Origin: a bacterium
GTDB taxonomy: Bacteria; Chloroflexota; Dormibacteria; UBA8260; Bog-877
DNA: 35,268 nt
Assembly (NCBI GenBank): GCA_021791455.1
Contig: JAJYWM010000244.1
Coordinates: 1 to 35,268, forward strand
Direction: 5' to 3'
Below, in pieces: positions 1 through 7,136 of the stretch (position 1 is its first letter; each line of letters begins with the position of its first letter). The notes below the pieces were generated by a model that was given only the letters and a program-made list of their open reading frames with translations, was not told the DNA's origin and made no database searches. The position numbers and the translations under genes were made by a program.

Positions 1-321
1 AAGGTGATGGGAGGCGGCACCCGAAGGATCCTGTTCCGCCACATCATTCCCAACACCGTGGGGACGATCGTGGTCAACGCCACCTTCCAGGTGGCCGACG
101 CCATCCTCTACGTGGCGACCCTTAGCTACCTGGGGCTCGGTGTGCCGCCGCCGGCCACCAACTGGGGGCACCAGCTGGCCAACGGGCTGAGCTACGTCTA
201 CGCCGGTTACTGGTGGCTCATCTACCCCGCCGGCATCGCCATCATCATCACCGTGGTCGCCTTCAACTTCGTCGGCGACGCCCTCCGCGATGCCCTGGAA
301 GTCCGGCTTCAGAGCCGCTAG
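1..321 (+). CDS. ABC transporter permease, DppC type (3' end only)
   Basis: This is the C-terminal part (about 106 residues) of an inner-membrane permease of a peptide/nickel-type ABC importer; the rest lies before the window. The reading frame is open from base 1. It starts inside the EAA loop that contacts the ATPase (RHIIPN near residue 13), then shows NATFQVADA, SYLGLGVPPP, NWG and a final membrane helix ending in FNFVGDALRD, all typical of the DppC/OppC C terminus. It is closely similar to the complete DppC at 13752-14696, so the genome holds at least two paralogous systems. It ends with TAG at 319-321. The exact substrate is unknown. No terminator was recognised before the next gene, which begins about 120 bases on. 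Confidence 0.93.
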   Translation, partial: KVMGGGTRRILFRHIIPNTVGTIVVNATFQVADAILYVATLSYLGLGVPPPATNWGHQLANGLSYVYAGYWWLIYPAGIAIIITVVAFNFVGDALRDALEVRLQSR

Positions 322-441
322 TCGCGGCGGATGGCTGCAGGCACAGGCACACAAGGTGGTTCGCTCGCTTCGAAGCGACCGGGCGGTGGCTCTGCGATGT
401 TCTTCGGCCTCTGGACCAGGACGCGAAATGAGAATCCTGAG

Positions 442-1401
442 ATGAAGAAGGTCGTCCAGGATGAGCTTGTCCGAGAGATGACGGCGATGCGAGCCCTGGG
501 AGTCAGCAACCGTGCCATAGCGGCACGCCTCGGGGTTTCGCGAAGCACAGTCCGAGAGCACCTGGAGCCAACTGCGCCACCGGCTGCTCGGGAGCGGAAG
601 GCTTCGTCACCGCCGGCTGCAGGGTGGTACGAACGGGGGCCAGCTTCCGGCGAGCTGGGTCTTGTGACCTGGGCCGCCGTCTGCATCGGCTTGCGGCGGC
701 AGGCAGGGGTCACAAGACGCCAGTTGTGGCTGGAGGCCGGAGGCCTCCGAGCAACCGGGATGACCTACAGCGAGTTCTGTCGCGGATTCCGCAAGTGGCA
801 GGGTGCCGGTCACCCAGTGACGCGCTTGGTCGACCGAGCCGGCGAGGTTGGATACGTGGCCCTCTTGCCCGGCGGAGTACGCACCGTTGGCCGTGACGGG
901 CAAATTGCTGCTCGAGATCCGCTCTTTCTCGCCATGCTGGGGGCTAGTGGGCTAGTCTTCGCTGCCCCCTGTCGGTCCCAAGGGTTGCCAGAGTGGTTGC
1001 TGCTGCACCGTCGGGCCTTCTCCTACTTCGAGGGTGTGCCACGGTTCGTTGTGCCGGGGTTTGGAGAACCCTCCGGCCCGGGCATCAACCGGCCGCCCGG
1101 GACCATAGCGCCGGAATACCTGGCATTGGCAAGGGAGTACGCAACGACCATCAGCCCACTCATGGCTTTCCGCACGGCGGCCCAGGTGGCGGCCGCCGCC
1201 AGCGTCGCGGTGATAGCCCGTTGGGAATTCGCTCCGCCTGGTGATACGTCCGACAGCTTTACCAACTTGGAACAAGCGGTCTCGGAGAAGGTGCAAGAGT
1301 TGAATCGGGAAACCATTCCGGGGCTCGCCAGGTCTAGGGAAGATCTATTCCTGCAAATAGAGCGGCCCTCGCTGGGACCGTTGCCGGCCGGTTTCCAGTA
1401 G
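442..1401 (+). CDS. IS21-family IstA-like transposase homologue lacking the DDE triad
   Basis: The protein has an IS21 IstA layout. An N-terminal helix-turn-helix (ALGVSNRAIAARLGVS) is followed by a linker with WLEA and YSEFCRGFRKW, RAGE, then an integrase-like fold containing LGASG, RAFSYFEGVPRFVVP, an EYLALAREYATTISP block and a late ERPSLGPLP block. In active IstA the acidic residues sit in FVDYAG, VPDN and KVEV contexts. Here they read YVALLP (D to A, codon near 859), VPGF (D to G, near 1057) and VAAAASV (E to A, near 1195). The usual C-terminal beta-rich region is missing because the frame stops just after PLPAG, and no istB follows. ATG at 442 fits where the family begins; the frame is open upstream to ATG 331, and neither start has a good ribosome site. 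It may be a domesticated DNA-binding protein or a decaying copy; the long intact frame favours the first only weakly. Confidence 0.8.
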   Translation: MKKVVQDELVREMTAMRALGVSNRAIAARLGVSRSTVREHLEPTAPPAARERKASSPPAAGWYERGPASGELGLVTWAAVCIGLRRQAGVTRRQLWLEAGGLRATGMTYSEFCRGFRKWQGAGHPVTRLVDRAGEVGYVALLPGGVRTVGRDGQIAARDPLFLAMLGASGLVFAAPCRSQGLPEWLLLHRRAFSYFEGVPRFVVPGFGEPSGPGINRPPGTIAPEYLALAREYATTISPLMAFRTAAQVAAAASVAVIARWEFAPPGDTSDSFTNLEQAVSEKVQELNRETIPGLARSREDLFLQIERPSLGPLPAGFQ

Positions 1402-1455
1402 CCCCAAGACTGCCCTGGGCGAAGTGGACCACTTCGGTCGCCGTGAGTGGGTCGA

Positions 1456-2055
1456 CTACTTCTTGGATGCTTGGTAGTAGGGGTTGGCACCCTGGGCATG
1501 GTCGGTCGTGTCCACCACATCGTGGAGCTCGGAGAAGCGCTCCAGGATGGTGGCCCGTACCCCTTGCGACAGAGTCACCTCCGCCAGGCCACATCCCTGG
1601 CAGCCCCCGCCCATCTGCACATAGGCCACCCCGTCAGCGACATCCAGTAGGCCGATGTAGCCACCGTGGGCCGCGACGGCGGGGTTGATCTCCTGGTCGA
1701 GGACCTCCTGAATGGCCTGCGCCAGGGGATCTGCGTCCGGGTTGTAGCTGGTCTCAAGTGAGAGCGCCCCCGTTAGGGGATCGGCGTCGACGGTAGAGCC
1801 GACGATGTGGCGGGAGACCAGCTTGGGTCCAACGAAGTCGATGTCGTCGCTGCCCCTGACCAGGACCTCGTCGTCCTTGAGGCCTCCGCTCTCCACCAGG
1901 GCGAACTGGAAGGTGAGTCGATCCCCGGCGAGGCCGGCGGGGGTGACGGAGACCCAGGCGTCCGGATGCCCCTGGCGCTGCCGGAAACCGCGGATGCGAT
2001 CTGCCGCCCTGTTGGTTAGGTGTAGTGTCGGAAGCGCGGATTGAGAATCAGCCAT
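1456..2055 (-). CDS. NfuA-like Fe-S cluster carrier (degenerate A-type + NifU C-terminal domain)
   Basis: A 199-residue cytosolic protein expected to carry and deliver Fe-S clusters to apoproteins. Residues 1 to about 100 resemble a HesB/IscA-type scaffold (LHLTNRAADRIRGF start) but contain no cysteine, as in the N-terminal domain of E. coli NfuA. The C-terminal NifU-like domain runs from about residue 110 (QEVLDQEINPAVAAHGG) and carries the cluster-binding CxxC in GGGCQGCG. The frame is open 44 codons further upstream, but ATG at 2055 gives the natural family start (MADSQ) and avoids overlapping the divergent gene at 2073. No Shine-Dalgarno is visible, so translation may be leaderless. It converges with the IS21-like gene, whose stop is 54 bases away. 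Confidence 0.88.
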   Translation of the reverse strand: MADSQSALPTLHLTNRAADRIRGFRQRQGHPDAWVSVTPAGLAGDRLTFQFALVESGGLKDDEVLVRGSDDIDFVGPKLVSRHIVGSTVDADPLTGALSLETSYNPDADPLAQAIQEVLDQEINPAVAAHGGYIGLLDVADGVAYVQMGGGCQGCGLAEVTLSQGVRATILERFSELHDVVDTTDHAQGANPYYQASKK

Positions 2056-2060
2056 GGAGA

Positions 2061-2066
2061 TAGTGT
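2061..2066 (+). promoter_or_regulatory. Putative -10 element of a leaderless transcript (TAGTGT)
   Basis: A TANNNT hexamer lies six bases before the GTG start of the ATP-grasp gene at 2073. No Shine-Dalgarno is present in the 17-base gap to the divergent NfuA-like gene. This spacing is what leaderless actinobacterial promoters show, with transcription starting on the first base of the start codon. No clear -35 hexamer was found. Confidence 0.45.
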
Positions 2067-2072
2067 GACGCA

Positions 2073-3308
2073 GTGAGCCGCCGGGTGTTGCTGGTACTGC
2101 CGACCGGCACCTATCGCGCCAACGCCTTCTTGGTAGCGGCGCGGCGACTCGGGCTTGAGGTTGTGGTGGCCAGCGAGGAGCCATCAACGCTGGGGCCCAG
2201 GCGGCCCGGCAGCGAGATGGTCGTCGACTTCGACCGCCCGGAGGAGTCTCCGCTGGCGCTGAGCCGGCTCAGGCCCGCGGGCCAGGTGCACGCAGTGGTC
2301 CCGGTGGATGAGACCGGGGTCATGGTGGCATCCCATCTGGCGAAGGCGCTGGGACTTCCGGGCAACCCGCCGGAGGCTGCGCGAGCGACTAGGGACAAGG
2401 CGCGGCTGCGTGCCCTCCTCCATGGGGCGACCGTGCCGCAACCGGAGTGGGCTGTATGGACCGACGGAGTCCCCCCCAGGTGGGATCGCTATCCAGCAGT
2501 CGTCAAGCCTGTGGACCAGGCCGCGAGCCGAGGAGTGATCAGGGTTGACACCCCTCGAGAATTGGGCCCGACGGGTGCCCGAGTTCGTTCTCTGCTGGCC
2601 CGCGACGCCAGGTGTGGCGCAGCCGTCACCGGCCAGCCCCCGTCCCTGCTGATCGAGAGCTTCGTCCCCGGGCCAGAGGTCGCCGCCGAGGCCCTGACCC
2701 GAGATGGGGTGCTCGTGCCGCTGGCCATCTTCGACAAACCCGAGCCCCTTGATGGCCCCTACTTCGAAGAGACGATCTACACCACTCCGACCGAGCTGAC
2801 GGAGCGGGCGGCGGCGCGGGTCTGGAGGACGCTTCAGGCTGCGGTTACGGCGCTTGGGTTGGGCACCGGGGCCCTGCACGCCGAATTTCGTCTCGGGCAG
2901 GGACCGCCGCGCCTGATAGATCTCGCATCCCGTCCGATCGGCGGGCGGTGCTCCTCGGTGCTGCAGTTCAAGAGCGGGGCGACGCTTGAGGAGCTGATCC
3001 TGCGCAACGCCCTCCATGATCCATTCCCCGATCTTGAAGTCCAGGAGGGTGGTTTTGGGGTCATGATGCTGCCGGTTCCACGGGCCGGGCGCCTGCTGCG
3101 AGTGACCGGTAGGGATGAGGCCATGGCGCTGGATGGCATCCGCGATCTCGAGATCACCATTCCCGTCGGCGGCCTGGTGGAGCCCCCGCCCGATGGTGAC
3201 CGCTATCTGGGGTTCATGTTCTCTCAGGGTGAAGACGGTCCGGCCGCCGCACAAGCTCTGCGGGTGGCACATGGGCTGCTCGAGGTGGAAATAGAGGAGG
3301 AGGTGTAG
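2073..3308 (+). CDS. ATP-grasp domain ligase of unknown substrate
   Basis: A 411-residue soluble protein with the three-part ATP-grasp architecture. Residues 1-100 form a Rossmann-like pre-ATP-grasp domain (RVLLVLPTGTYRANAFLVAA). The central part carries the ATP-binding lysine (YPAVVKPVDQAASRGV). A later segment, LIESFVPGPEVAAEALT, leads to the metal- and phosphate-binding region HAEFRL and LIDLASRPIGGR. That last motif matches the acidic-xx-(A/S)-R-xxGG form of carboxylate-amine ligases. Such enzymes join a carboxylate to an amine through an acyl phosphate, but neither substrate can be read here. GTG at 2073 is chosen because it follows a TANNNT element by six bases and starts directly on the Rossmann strand. 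It faces citrate synthase across a strong hairpin. Confidence 0.88.
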   Translation: MSRRVLLVLPTGTYRANAFLVAARRLGLEVVVASEEPSTLGPRRPGSEMVVDFDRPEESPLALSRLRPAGQVHAVVPVDETGVMVASHLAKALGLPGNPPEAARATRDKARLRALLHGATVPQPEWAVWTDGVPPRWDRYPAVVKPVDQAASRGVIRVDTPRELGPTGARVRSLLARDARCGAAVTGQPPSLLIESFVPGPEVAAEALTRDGVLVPLAIFDKPEPLDGPYFEETIYTTPTELTERAAARVWRTLQAAVTALGLGTGALHAEFRLGQGPPRLIDLASRPIGGRCSSVLQFKSGATLEELILRNALHDPFPDLEVQEGGFGVMMLPVPRAGRLLRVTGRDEAMALDGIRDLEITIPVGGLVEPPPDGDRYLGFMFSQGEDGPAAAQALRVAHGLLEVEIEEEV

Positions 3309-3338
3309 CGGGAGGGCGGACCAAGACCGCCCTCCCGC
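3308..3338. terminator. Bidirectional hairpin terminator between convergent genes
   Basis: A perfect 12-bp inverted repeat (GCGGGAGGGCGG at 3308-3319 and its complement at 3327-3338) with a 7-base loop fills the gap between the ATP-grasp stop and the citrate synthase stop. It lacks a U-tract on either side, which is common for GC-rich actinobacterial terminators. Its symmetric placement between convergent genes supports a shared terminator. Confidence 0.7.
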
Positions 3339-3344
3339 CGCCGG

Positions 3345-4643
3345 TCAGCCGGGGAGGTGGCGCATCTCCGAGCCCACGTAGAGTTGCCGCGGTCGGCCGA
3401 TCTTCTGCTCCGAGTCCGACAGGCCTTCCTCCCAGTGCGCGAGCCACCCGGGGGTACGGCCAATTGCGAACAGGACGGGGAACATCTCGACCGGGATGCC
3501 CATGGCCAGGTAGATGATCCCGGAATAAAAGTCCACGTTCGGGTAGAGCTTGTGGCTTATGAAGTAGTCATCGGCCAGGGCGATCCTCTCGATCTCCAGG
3601 GCGATGTCCAAGAGGGGACTGCGTCCGGTCACCTCGAAGACCTGGTCGGCGACCTTTTTGATCAGCTGGGCCCGGGGGTCGAAGTTCTTGTACACCCGGT
3701 GGCCGAAGCCCATGAGCCGGAACTCTCCCGCCTTGACCCGGCGGATGTAGTCGGGGATGTTGTCCACCGATCCGATGGTGCGCAGCATCCTGAGCACCTG
3801 CTCGTTGGCCCCGCCGTGCAGAGGGCCGTACAGGGCGGCGCAGGCGGCGGACATGGCCGCGTACGGGTCGGCCTCGGAACTGCCGACCAGCCGCATCGTG
3901 CTGGTGGAGCAATTCTGTTCGTGGTCAGCATGGAGAACCAGAAGGACGTTGAGGGCGCGTTCCAGGATGGGGTTGGGCTGGTACTTGAGCTCCGTCGCCC
4001 GCCACATCATGTTCATGAAGTTGCCGGCGTACGAGAGGTCGTCATCCGGGTAGGCATAGTAGAGCCCCATGGCATGGCGGTAGGCGAAGGCCGCCAGGGT
4101 CGGCATCTTGGCGATGAGGCGCACTATCTGGCGGTGACGAATCTCCGGATCGCGAATCTGCTTCGCCTCCGGATAGAAGGTGGAGAGGGCCGCAACCGAG
4201 GACACCAGCATGCCCATGGGGTGGGCATCGTGGTGGAACCCGTCGATGAAGCGCTTGATGCTCTCGTGGATGAAGGTGTGGTTGGTGACCTCGGCGGTCC
4301 AAGCGGATGACTGCTCAGGAGTGGGCAGCTCCCCGTTCAGGAGCAGATAAGAGATCTCCAGGAAGCTCTTGGTCTCGGCCAGCTCCTCGATAGGGTAACC
4401 CCGGTAGCGCAGGATCCCTCGGTCGCCGTCGATGTAGGTGATGGTGCTGCGGCAGCTGGCGGTGTTCTGGAACGCAGGATCGTAAGCCATCAGGCCGAAG
4501 TCGTCCTGATCCACTTTGATCTGCCTCAGGTCGAGAGCCCTGACTGCACCATCGACGATTGGCAGTTCGTAGCTCCTTCCGGTCCTGGAATCCGTGACCT
4601 TGAGCGCGCCCTCAGCCCCTGCCGCCGCTGTCCCTTCCGCCAT
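3345..4643 (-). CDS. gltA: Citrate synthase
   Basis: It condenses acetyl-CoA and oxaloacetate to citrate at the entry to the TCA cycle. The 432-residue length and the N-terminal extension (LPIVDGAVRALDLRQI) match the long, GltA-type form. Family motifs are present: the substrate-loop histidine in LHADHEQNCSTSTMR, LYGPLHGGANE, and the active-site block MGFGHRVYKNFDPRA with its His and Arg; the catalytic Asp lies in the following VDFYSGI segment. The start is ATG 4643, six bases after a perfect AGGAGG; an in-frame TTG at 4649 directly abuts that site and is unlikely. It is a stand-alone gene diverging from the phosphate transporter. A small inverted repeat in its leader may be an operator. Confidence 0.97.
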   Translation of the reverse strand: MAEGTAAAGAEGALKVTDSRTGRSYELPIVDGAVRALDLRQIKVDQDDFGLMAYDPAFQNTASCRSTITYIDGDRGILRYRGYPIEELAETKSFLEISYLLLNGELPTPEQSSAWTAEVTNHTFIHESIKRFIDGFHHDAHPMGMLVSSVAALSTFYPEAKQIRDPEIRHRQIVRLIAKMPTLAAFAYRHAMGLYYAYPDDDLSYAGNFMNMMWRATELKYQPNPILERALNVLLVLHADHEQNCSTSTMRLVGSSEADPYAAMSAACAALYGPLHGGANEQVLRMLRTIGSVDNIPDYIRRVKAGEFRLMGFGHRVYKNFDPRAQLIKKVADQVFEVTGRSPLLDIALEIERIALADDYFISHKLYPNVDFYSGIIYLAMGIPVEMFPVLFAIGRTPGWLAHWEEGLSDSEQKIGRPRQLYVGSEMRHLPG

Positions 4644-4649
4644 ATGCAA

Positions 4650-4655
4650 CCTCCT
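4650..4655 (-). promoter_or_regulatory. Ribosome binding site of gltA
   Basis: A perfect AGGAGG on the minus strand ends six bases before ATG 4643. It selects this ATG over the TTG six bases upstream (4649), which would leave no spacing. Confidence 0.8.
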
Positions 4656-5062
4656 GCCCGGTCCGGACCACTATCCGCACCCATGCTTCTCCTAACCGGT
4701 GCCCATCCACCGGTGTTCATCTCCTGCTAATATTCCGCCTTCGATATCGCTTGGAGCCAGCCCGGTAGCAGACGTCCACCTTCACGAGCGTCAACTCGCT
4801 CACGCCGATCAGGTCTGCGGACAGGGGGCGGGCGTATCGCAGTGGAGCTTGGCGGCGCTGATCAGGCCCCGCAGATCAATCATCGACCTGACCCAGAGGG
4901 AGTGATCACCTGGCATCCGTTCGGTTGGCTCCCCGCCCGCCGCCGGAGCCGGGGTAAGGCTCGACGGTGAGGATCGACTCAGTCGGGATCTGATGTGAGA
5001 CGCTCATCTCGGCCCAGGTCGGCAGGCCGGGCCAATAGAGTCACGCCGACCGGAGCGAATCC
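4656..5062. other. Divergent intergenic region, gltA / phosphate transporter
   Basis: No convincing gene is visible. Reading on the minus strand toward gltA there is an AT-rich patch (AATATTAG, about 4728-4735) that could be a -10, followed by a perfect 7-bp inverted repeat. Toward the transporter, TAGAGT at 5036-5041 could serve as a -10 about 20 bases before the TTG start, but no -35 is evident. A small CGACTcAGTCG dyad lies near 4976-4986. The rest shows nothing I can assign. Confidence 0.4.
4695..4714. promoter_or_regulatory. Inverted repeat ACCGGTG-N6-CACCGGT in the gltA leader
   Basis: A perfect 7-bp dyad with a 6-base centre (ACCGGTG 4695-4701, CACCGGT 4708-4714) sits about 50 bases upstream of the gltA start and just downstream of a possible -10. 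Each arm also contains the palindrome ACCGGT. The position suits a repressor operator or a leader hairpin; the cognate regulator is unknown. Confidence 0.4.
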
Positions 5063-6031
5063 TTGTTTGTCGACATGATCCTGATCGCGCTGGTGGTGGG
5101 CTTCGCCACCAGCATCGGAGCCCACTACACCGGGGCGTGCATGGGTATGCCACATGCCCTGGGGGTTGTCTCGAAGTGGCAGGCGCTGCTTCTGATGGCT
5201 CCGCTCGCCCTGCTTGGGGCCGCGCTGGCCAGCCACCCTGTGGAGAATACGGTCGCCCTACGTCTCACCGGACGGAGGCTCGACATCACGGAGGAGATCG
5301 CGGTGATCGCACTGGCGTTCGCCCTTACCACCACATACAACCGGATCAGGGTACCCACCTCCACGATTCAGCTCCTTGTGTTCTCGCTGGTCGGGGTCGC
5401 GATCGGATCCGGCGTTGGAGTTCTGTGGAGGACGGTGCTGGTGCTGGTGCTGGTCTGGCTGCTGGCGCCCGTGGTCGCGGTGCTCCTCGGCTTCAGCTTC
5501 ACCAAGGTGATTGACCTGGTGACTCGGGCACGGGCTGAGGAAGCCCATCCCCGGCGAGTGGGAACTCACCGTGCCATCGCCCTTTGCCTGGTGGCGGTTG
5601 GCGGCGTCGCGTCGTTCACGATGGGAGCCAACGACGTCTCTAACGCCAGCGGGTCCCTGGTGGCCACCAGGGTGGCCGATCCACTGGTTGCCGGGGCCAT
5701 AGGGGGCCTTGGTCTGGCGCTGGGGGTGCTGACCTGGGGAGGACCGCTGCTCAAGAGGGTGGCCTTCGACATAGTTAAGGTGGATCAATCGATGGCGCTG
5801 GCAGCTCAGTTGGTGCAGGCGCTGGTGGTGTTGACAGCGGTTGCCTTCGGGCTGTTCACGTCCATGAATCAGGCGCTGGTGGGAGCCATGGCGGGTGCCG
5901 GCCTCGCCCGCGGGCAGGGGCGCATCGACCAGGCGGTGTTGAAGGGCATCGTCAAGGGCTGGGCCGTGGGGCCGAGTTCGGCCCTCGTGCTGGGCCTGCT
6001 GCTTGGACGTCTCACCTTCGTCCTGCGCTGA
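5063..6031 (+). CDS. PiT-family inorganic phosphate transporter
   Basis: A polytopic membrane protein of 322 residues with about nine to ten predicted hydrophobic helices, expected to import phosphate (often as a metal-phosphate complex) by proton symport. The diagnostic second-half PiT signature is intact: FTMGANDVSNASGSLVATRVADPL at about residue 187 onward. The matching first-half repeat is diverged: where GANDxxNA is normal it reads GAHYTGACMGMPHALG (about residues 19-34). PPTSTIQ-like VPTSTIQLLVFSLVGVAIG near residue 98 is also typical. TTG 5063 follows GGAG (5052-5055) by seven bases; ATG 5075 is an alternative without a ribosome site. No PhoU-like partner is adjacent, although many PiT genes have one. 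Confidence 0.9.
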   Translation: MFVDMILIALVVGFATSIGAHYTGACMGMPHALGVVSKWQALLLMAPLALLGAALASHPVENTVALRLTGRRLDITEEIAVIALAFALTTTYNRIRVPTSTIQLLVFSLVGVAIGSGVGVLWRTVLVLVLVWLLAPVVAVLLGFSFTKVIDLVTRARAEEAHPRRVGTHRAIALCLVAVGGVASFTMGANDVSNASGSLVATRVADPLVAGAIGGLGLALGVLTWGGPLLKRVAFDIVKVDQSMALAAQLVQALVVLTAVAFGLFTSMNQALVGAMAGAGLARGQGRIDQAVLKGIVKGWAVGPSSALVLGLLLGRLTFVLR

Positions 6032-6230
6032 TCCGCCGCCACGCCGGCAGGTTCTCTCTGCCCCAGCGGCTTCGCCCCTCCGGTCCGGCATATGACGAGC
6101 CATCTCGCCGTGCGAGACATGACCACGAGGAGCCTTACAGGCGGGCGCTGCCTTGATCATCATCCCCCGGTGCAAGGGGGACGAAGCGTGGTGTTGGCCC
6201 CCGATCCTCGTCAGACCGGACATTCGTCCT

Positions 6231-7082
6231 GTGACCAAGAGAGCGCGGGTGGAGCAGAGGATCAGCGTCTATGCGGGACCCACCAGGTCCGAGGTGCTGG
6301 ACCGACTGCAGGCCGGCATTCAGCAGCTGACCGCCTCCGCAAGGTGGACGGCCTGGCTGCGGTTCTGCCGTCGTTTTCGGCGCTACAGCTTTCAAAACCA
6401 GATCCTGATCCTCTCCCAGAGGCCGACCGCCACCTGGGTTGCCGGCTACAGGGCTTGGCAGGAGATGGGGCGCCAAGTCCGCCGTGGGGAGCGGGGCATC
6501 GCCATCCTCGCCCCCGTTCGAATCGCGGACCACAGCGATCCGTCTGATGAGGACCGGCGGGAGCTCGCCGTTGCCTTCCGGGTGGTGCGGGTCTTCGACT
6601 TGGAACAGACCGAGGGCCCGGTCCCGCCCAAGCCGCTCGACGACCTCGGCGACATGGAGCAGGGCTCGGAACTCCCACGACTTCTGGACCAGGCGGCCGC
6701 TCTCGGGTTCGCCATTGAGTTTGCAGAGCTCCACGGCGAGCGGCACGGGGACTGCAGCCATACGCTCCGGCGGATACGTCTGCGCCAGGGCATGGGTTCA
6801 GCCCAGACCTTTAAGACCGCTGCTCACGAACTTGCCCACGCGATCTTGCACGGGCCCGAATTCAAGGGTGACAGAGCCCTGGCCGAGTTGGAAGCGGAGA
6901 GCGTCGCGTATGTGGTCTGCGACGGGGTCGGAGTGGACAGCAGCGCATACAGCTTCGGCTATCTCGCGAGCTGGGCCGGGGGCGGGGAGGCTGCGGCCCG
7001 GGTGATCTCACAGGCCGGGACAAGGATCAGTGCGGCGGCCGGAGAAATCCTGGAGCGCGCAGGATACCTCAGGGCTGGCTGA
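6231..7082 (+). CDS. ArdC-like ssDNA-binding domain + ImmA/IrrE-type metallopeptidase
   Basis: A 283-residue protein joining two known modules. The N-terminal half matches the ArdC-like single-stranded-DNA-binding domain (WTAWLRFCRRFRRYSFQNQ, then VAGYRAWQEMGRQVRRGERG and IAILAPV). The C-terminal half carries a zinc-peptidase HExxH motif in TAAHELAHAILH, followed by the glutamate-rich ELEAESVAYVVC and DSSAYSFGYLASWA, matching actinobacterial members. ArdC proteins from plasmids protect incoming DNA from restriction; chromosomal actinobacterial relatives are largely uncharacterised. No conjugation, phage or restriction genes are near, so its role here is open. GTG 6231 is the likely start; the frame extends to TTG 6153, but that extra segment resembles nothing. 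No ribosome site is clear. Confidence 0.85.
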   Translation: MTKRARVEQRISVYAGPTRSEVLDRLQAGIQQLTASARWTAWLRFCRRFRRYSFQNQILILSQRPTATWVAGYRAWQEMGRQVRRGERGIAILAPVRIADHSDPSDEDRRELAVAFRVVRVFDLEQTEGPVPPKPLDDLGDMEQGSELPRLLDQAAALGFAIEFAELHGERHGDCSHTLRRIRLRQGMGSAQTFKTAAHELAHAILHGPEFKGDRALAELEAESVAYVVCDGVGVDSSAYSFGYLASWAGGGEAAARVISQAGTRISAAAGEILERAGYLRAG

Positions 7083-7136
7083 GCCCATCCTGCCGTTGAG
7101 GCTGTCGAGCACGGCGCTATCTTGTTGCCAGCAGTG

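Noticed and set aside
3357..4310. 317-codon plus-strand open frame
   Set aside because: It lies entirely antisense to citrate synthase, whose motifs and ribosome site are unambiguous; long antisense frames are expected at this GC content.
4699..4905. 68-codon frame in the gltA/phosphate transporter gap
   Set aside because: It begins inside the inverted repeat, lacks a ribosome site and resembles nothing.
5258..6238. 326-codon minus-strand open frame
   Set aside because: It is opposite the phosphate transporter; rich in His, Gln and Arg with no domain, a typical shadow of a membrane-protein gene.
6508..6524. GTTCGAATC, tRNA T-loop-like word
   Set aside because: It falls inside the ArdC-like coding region and no acceptor stem or other tRNA arms can be drawn around it.
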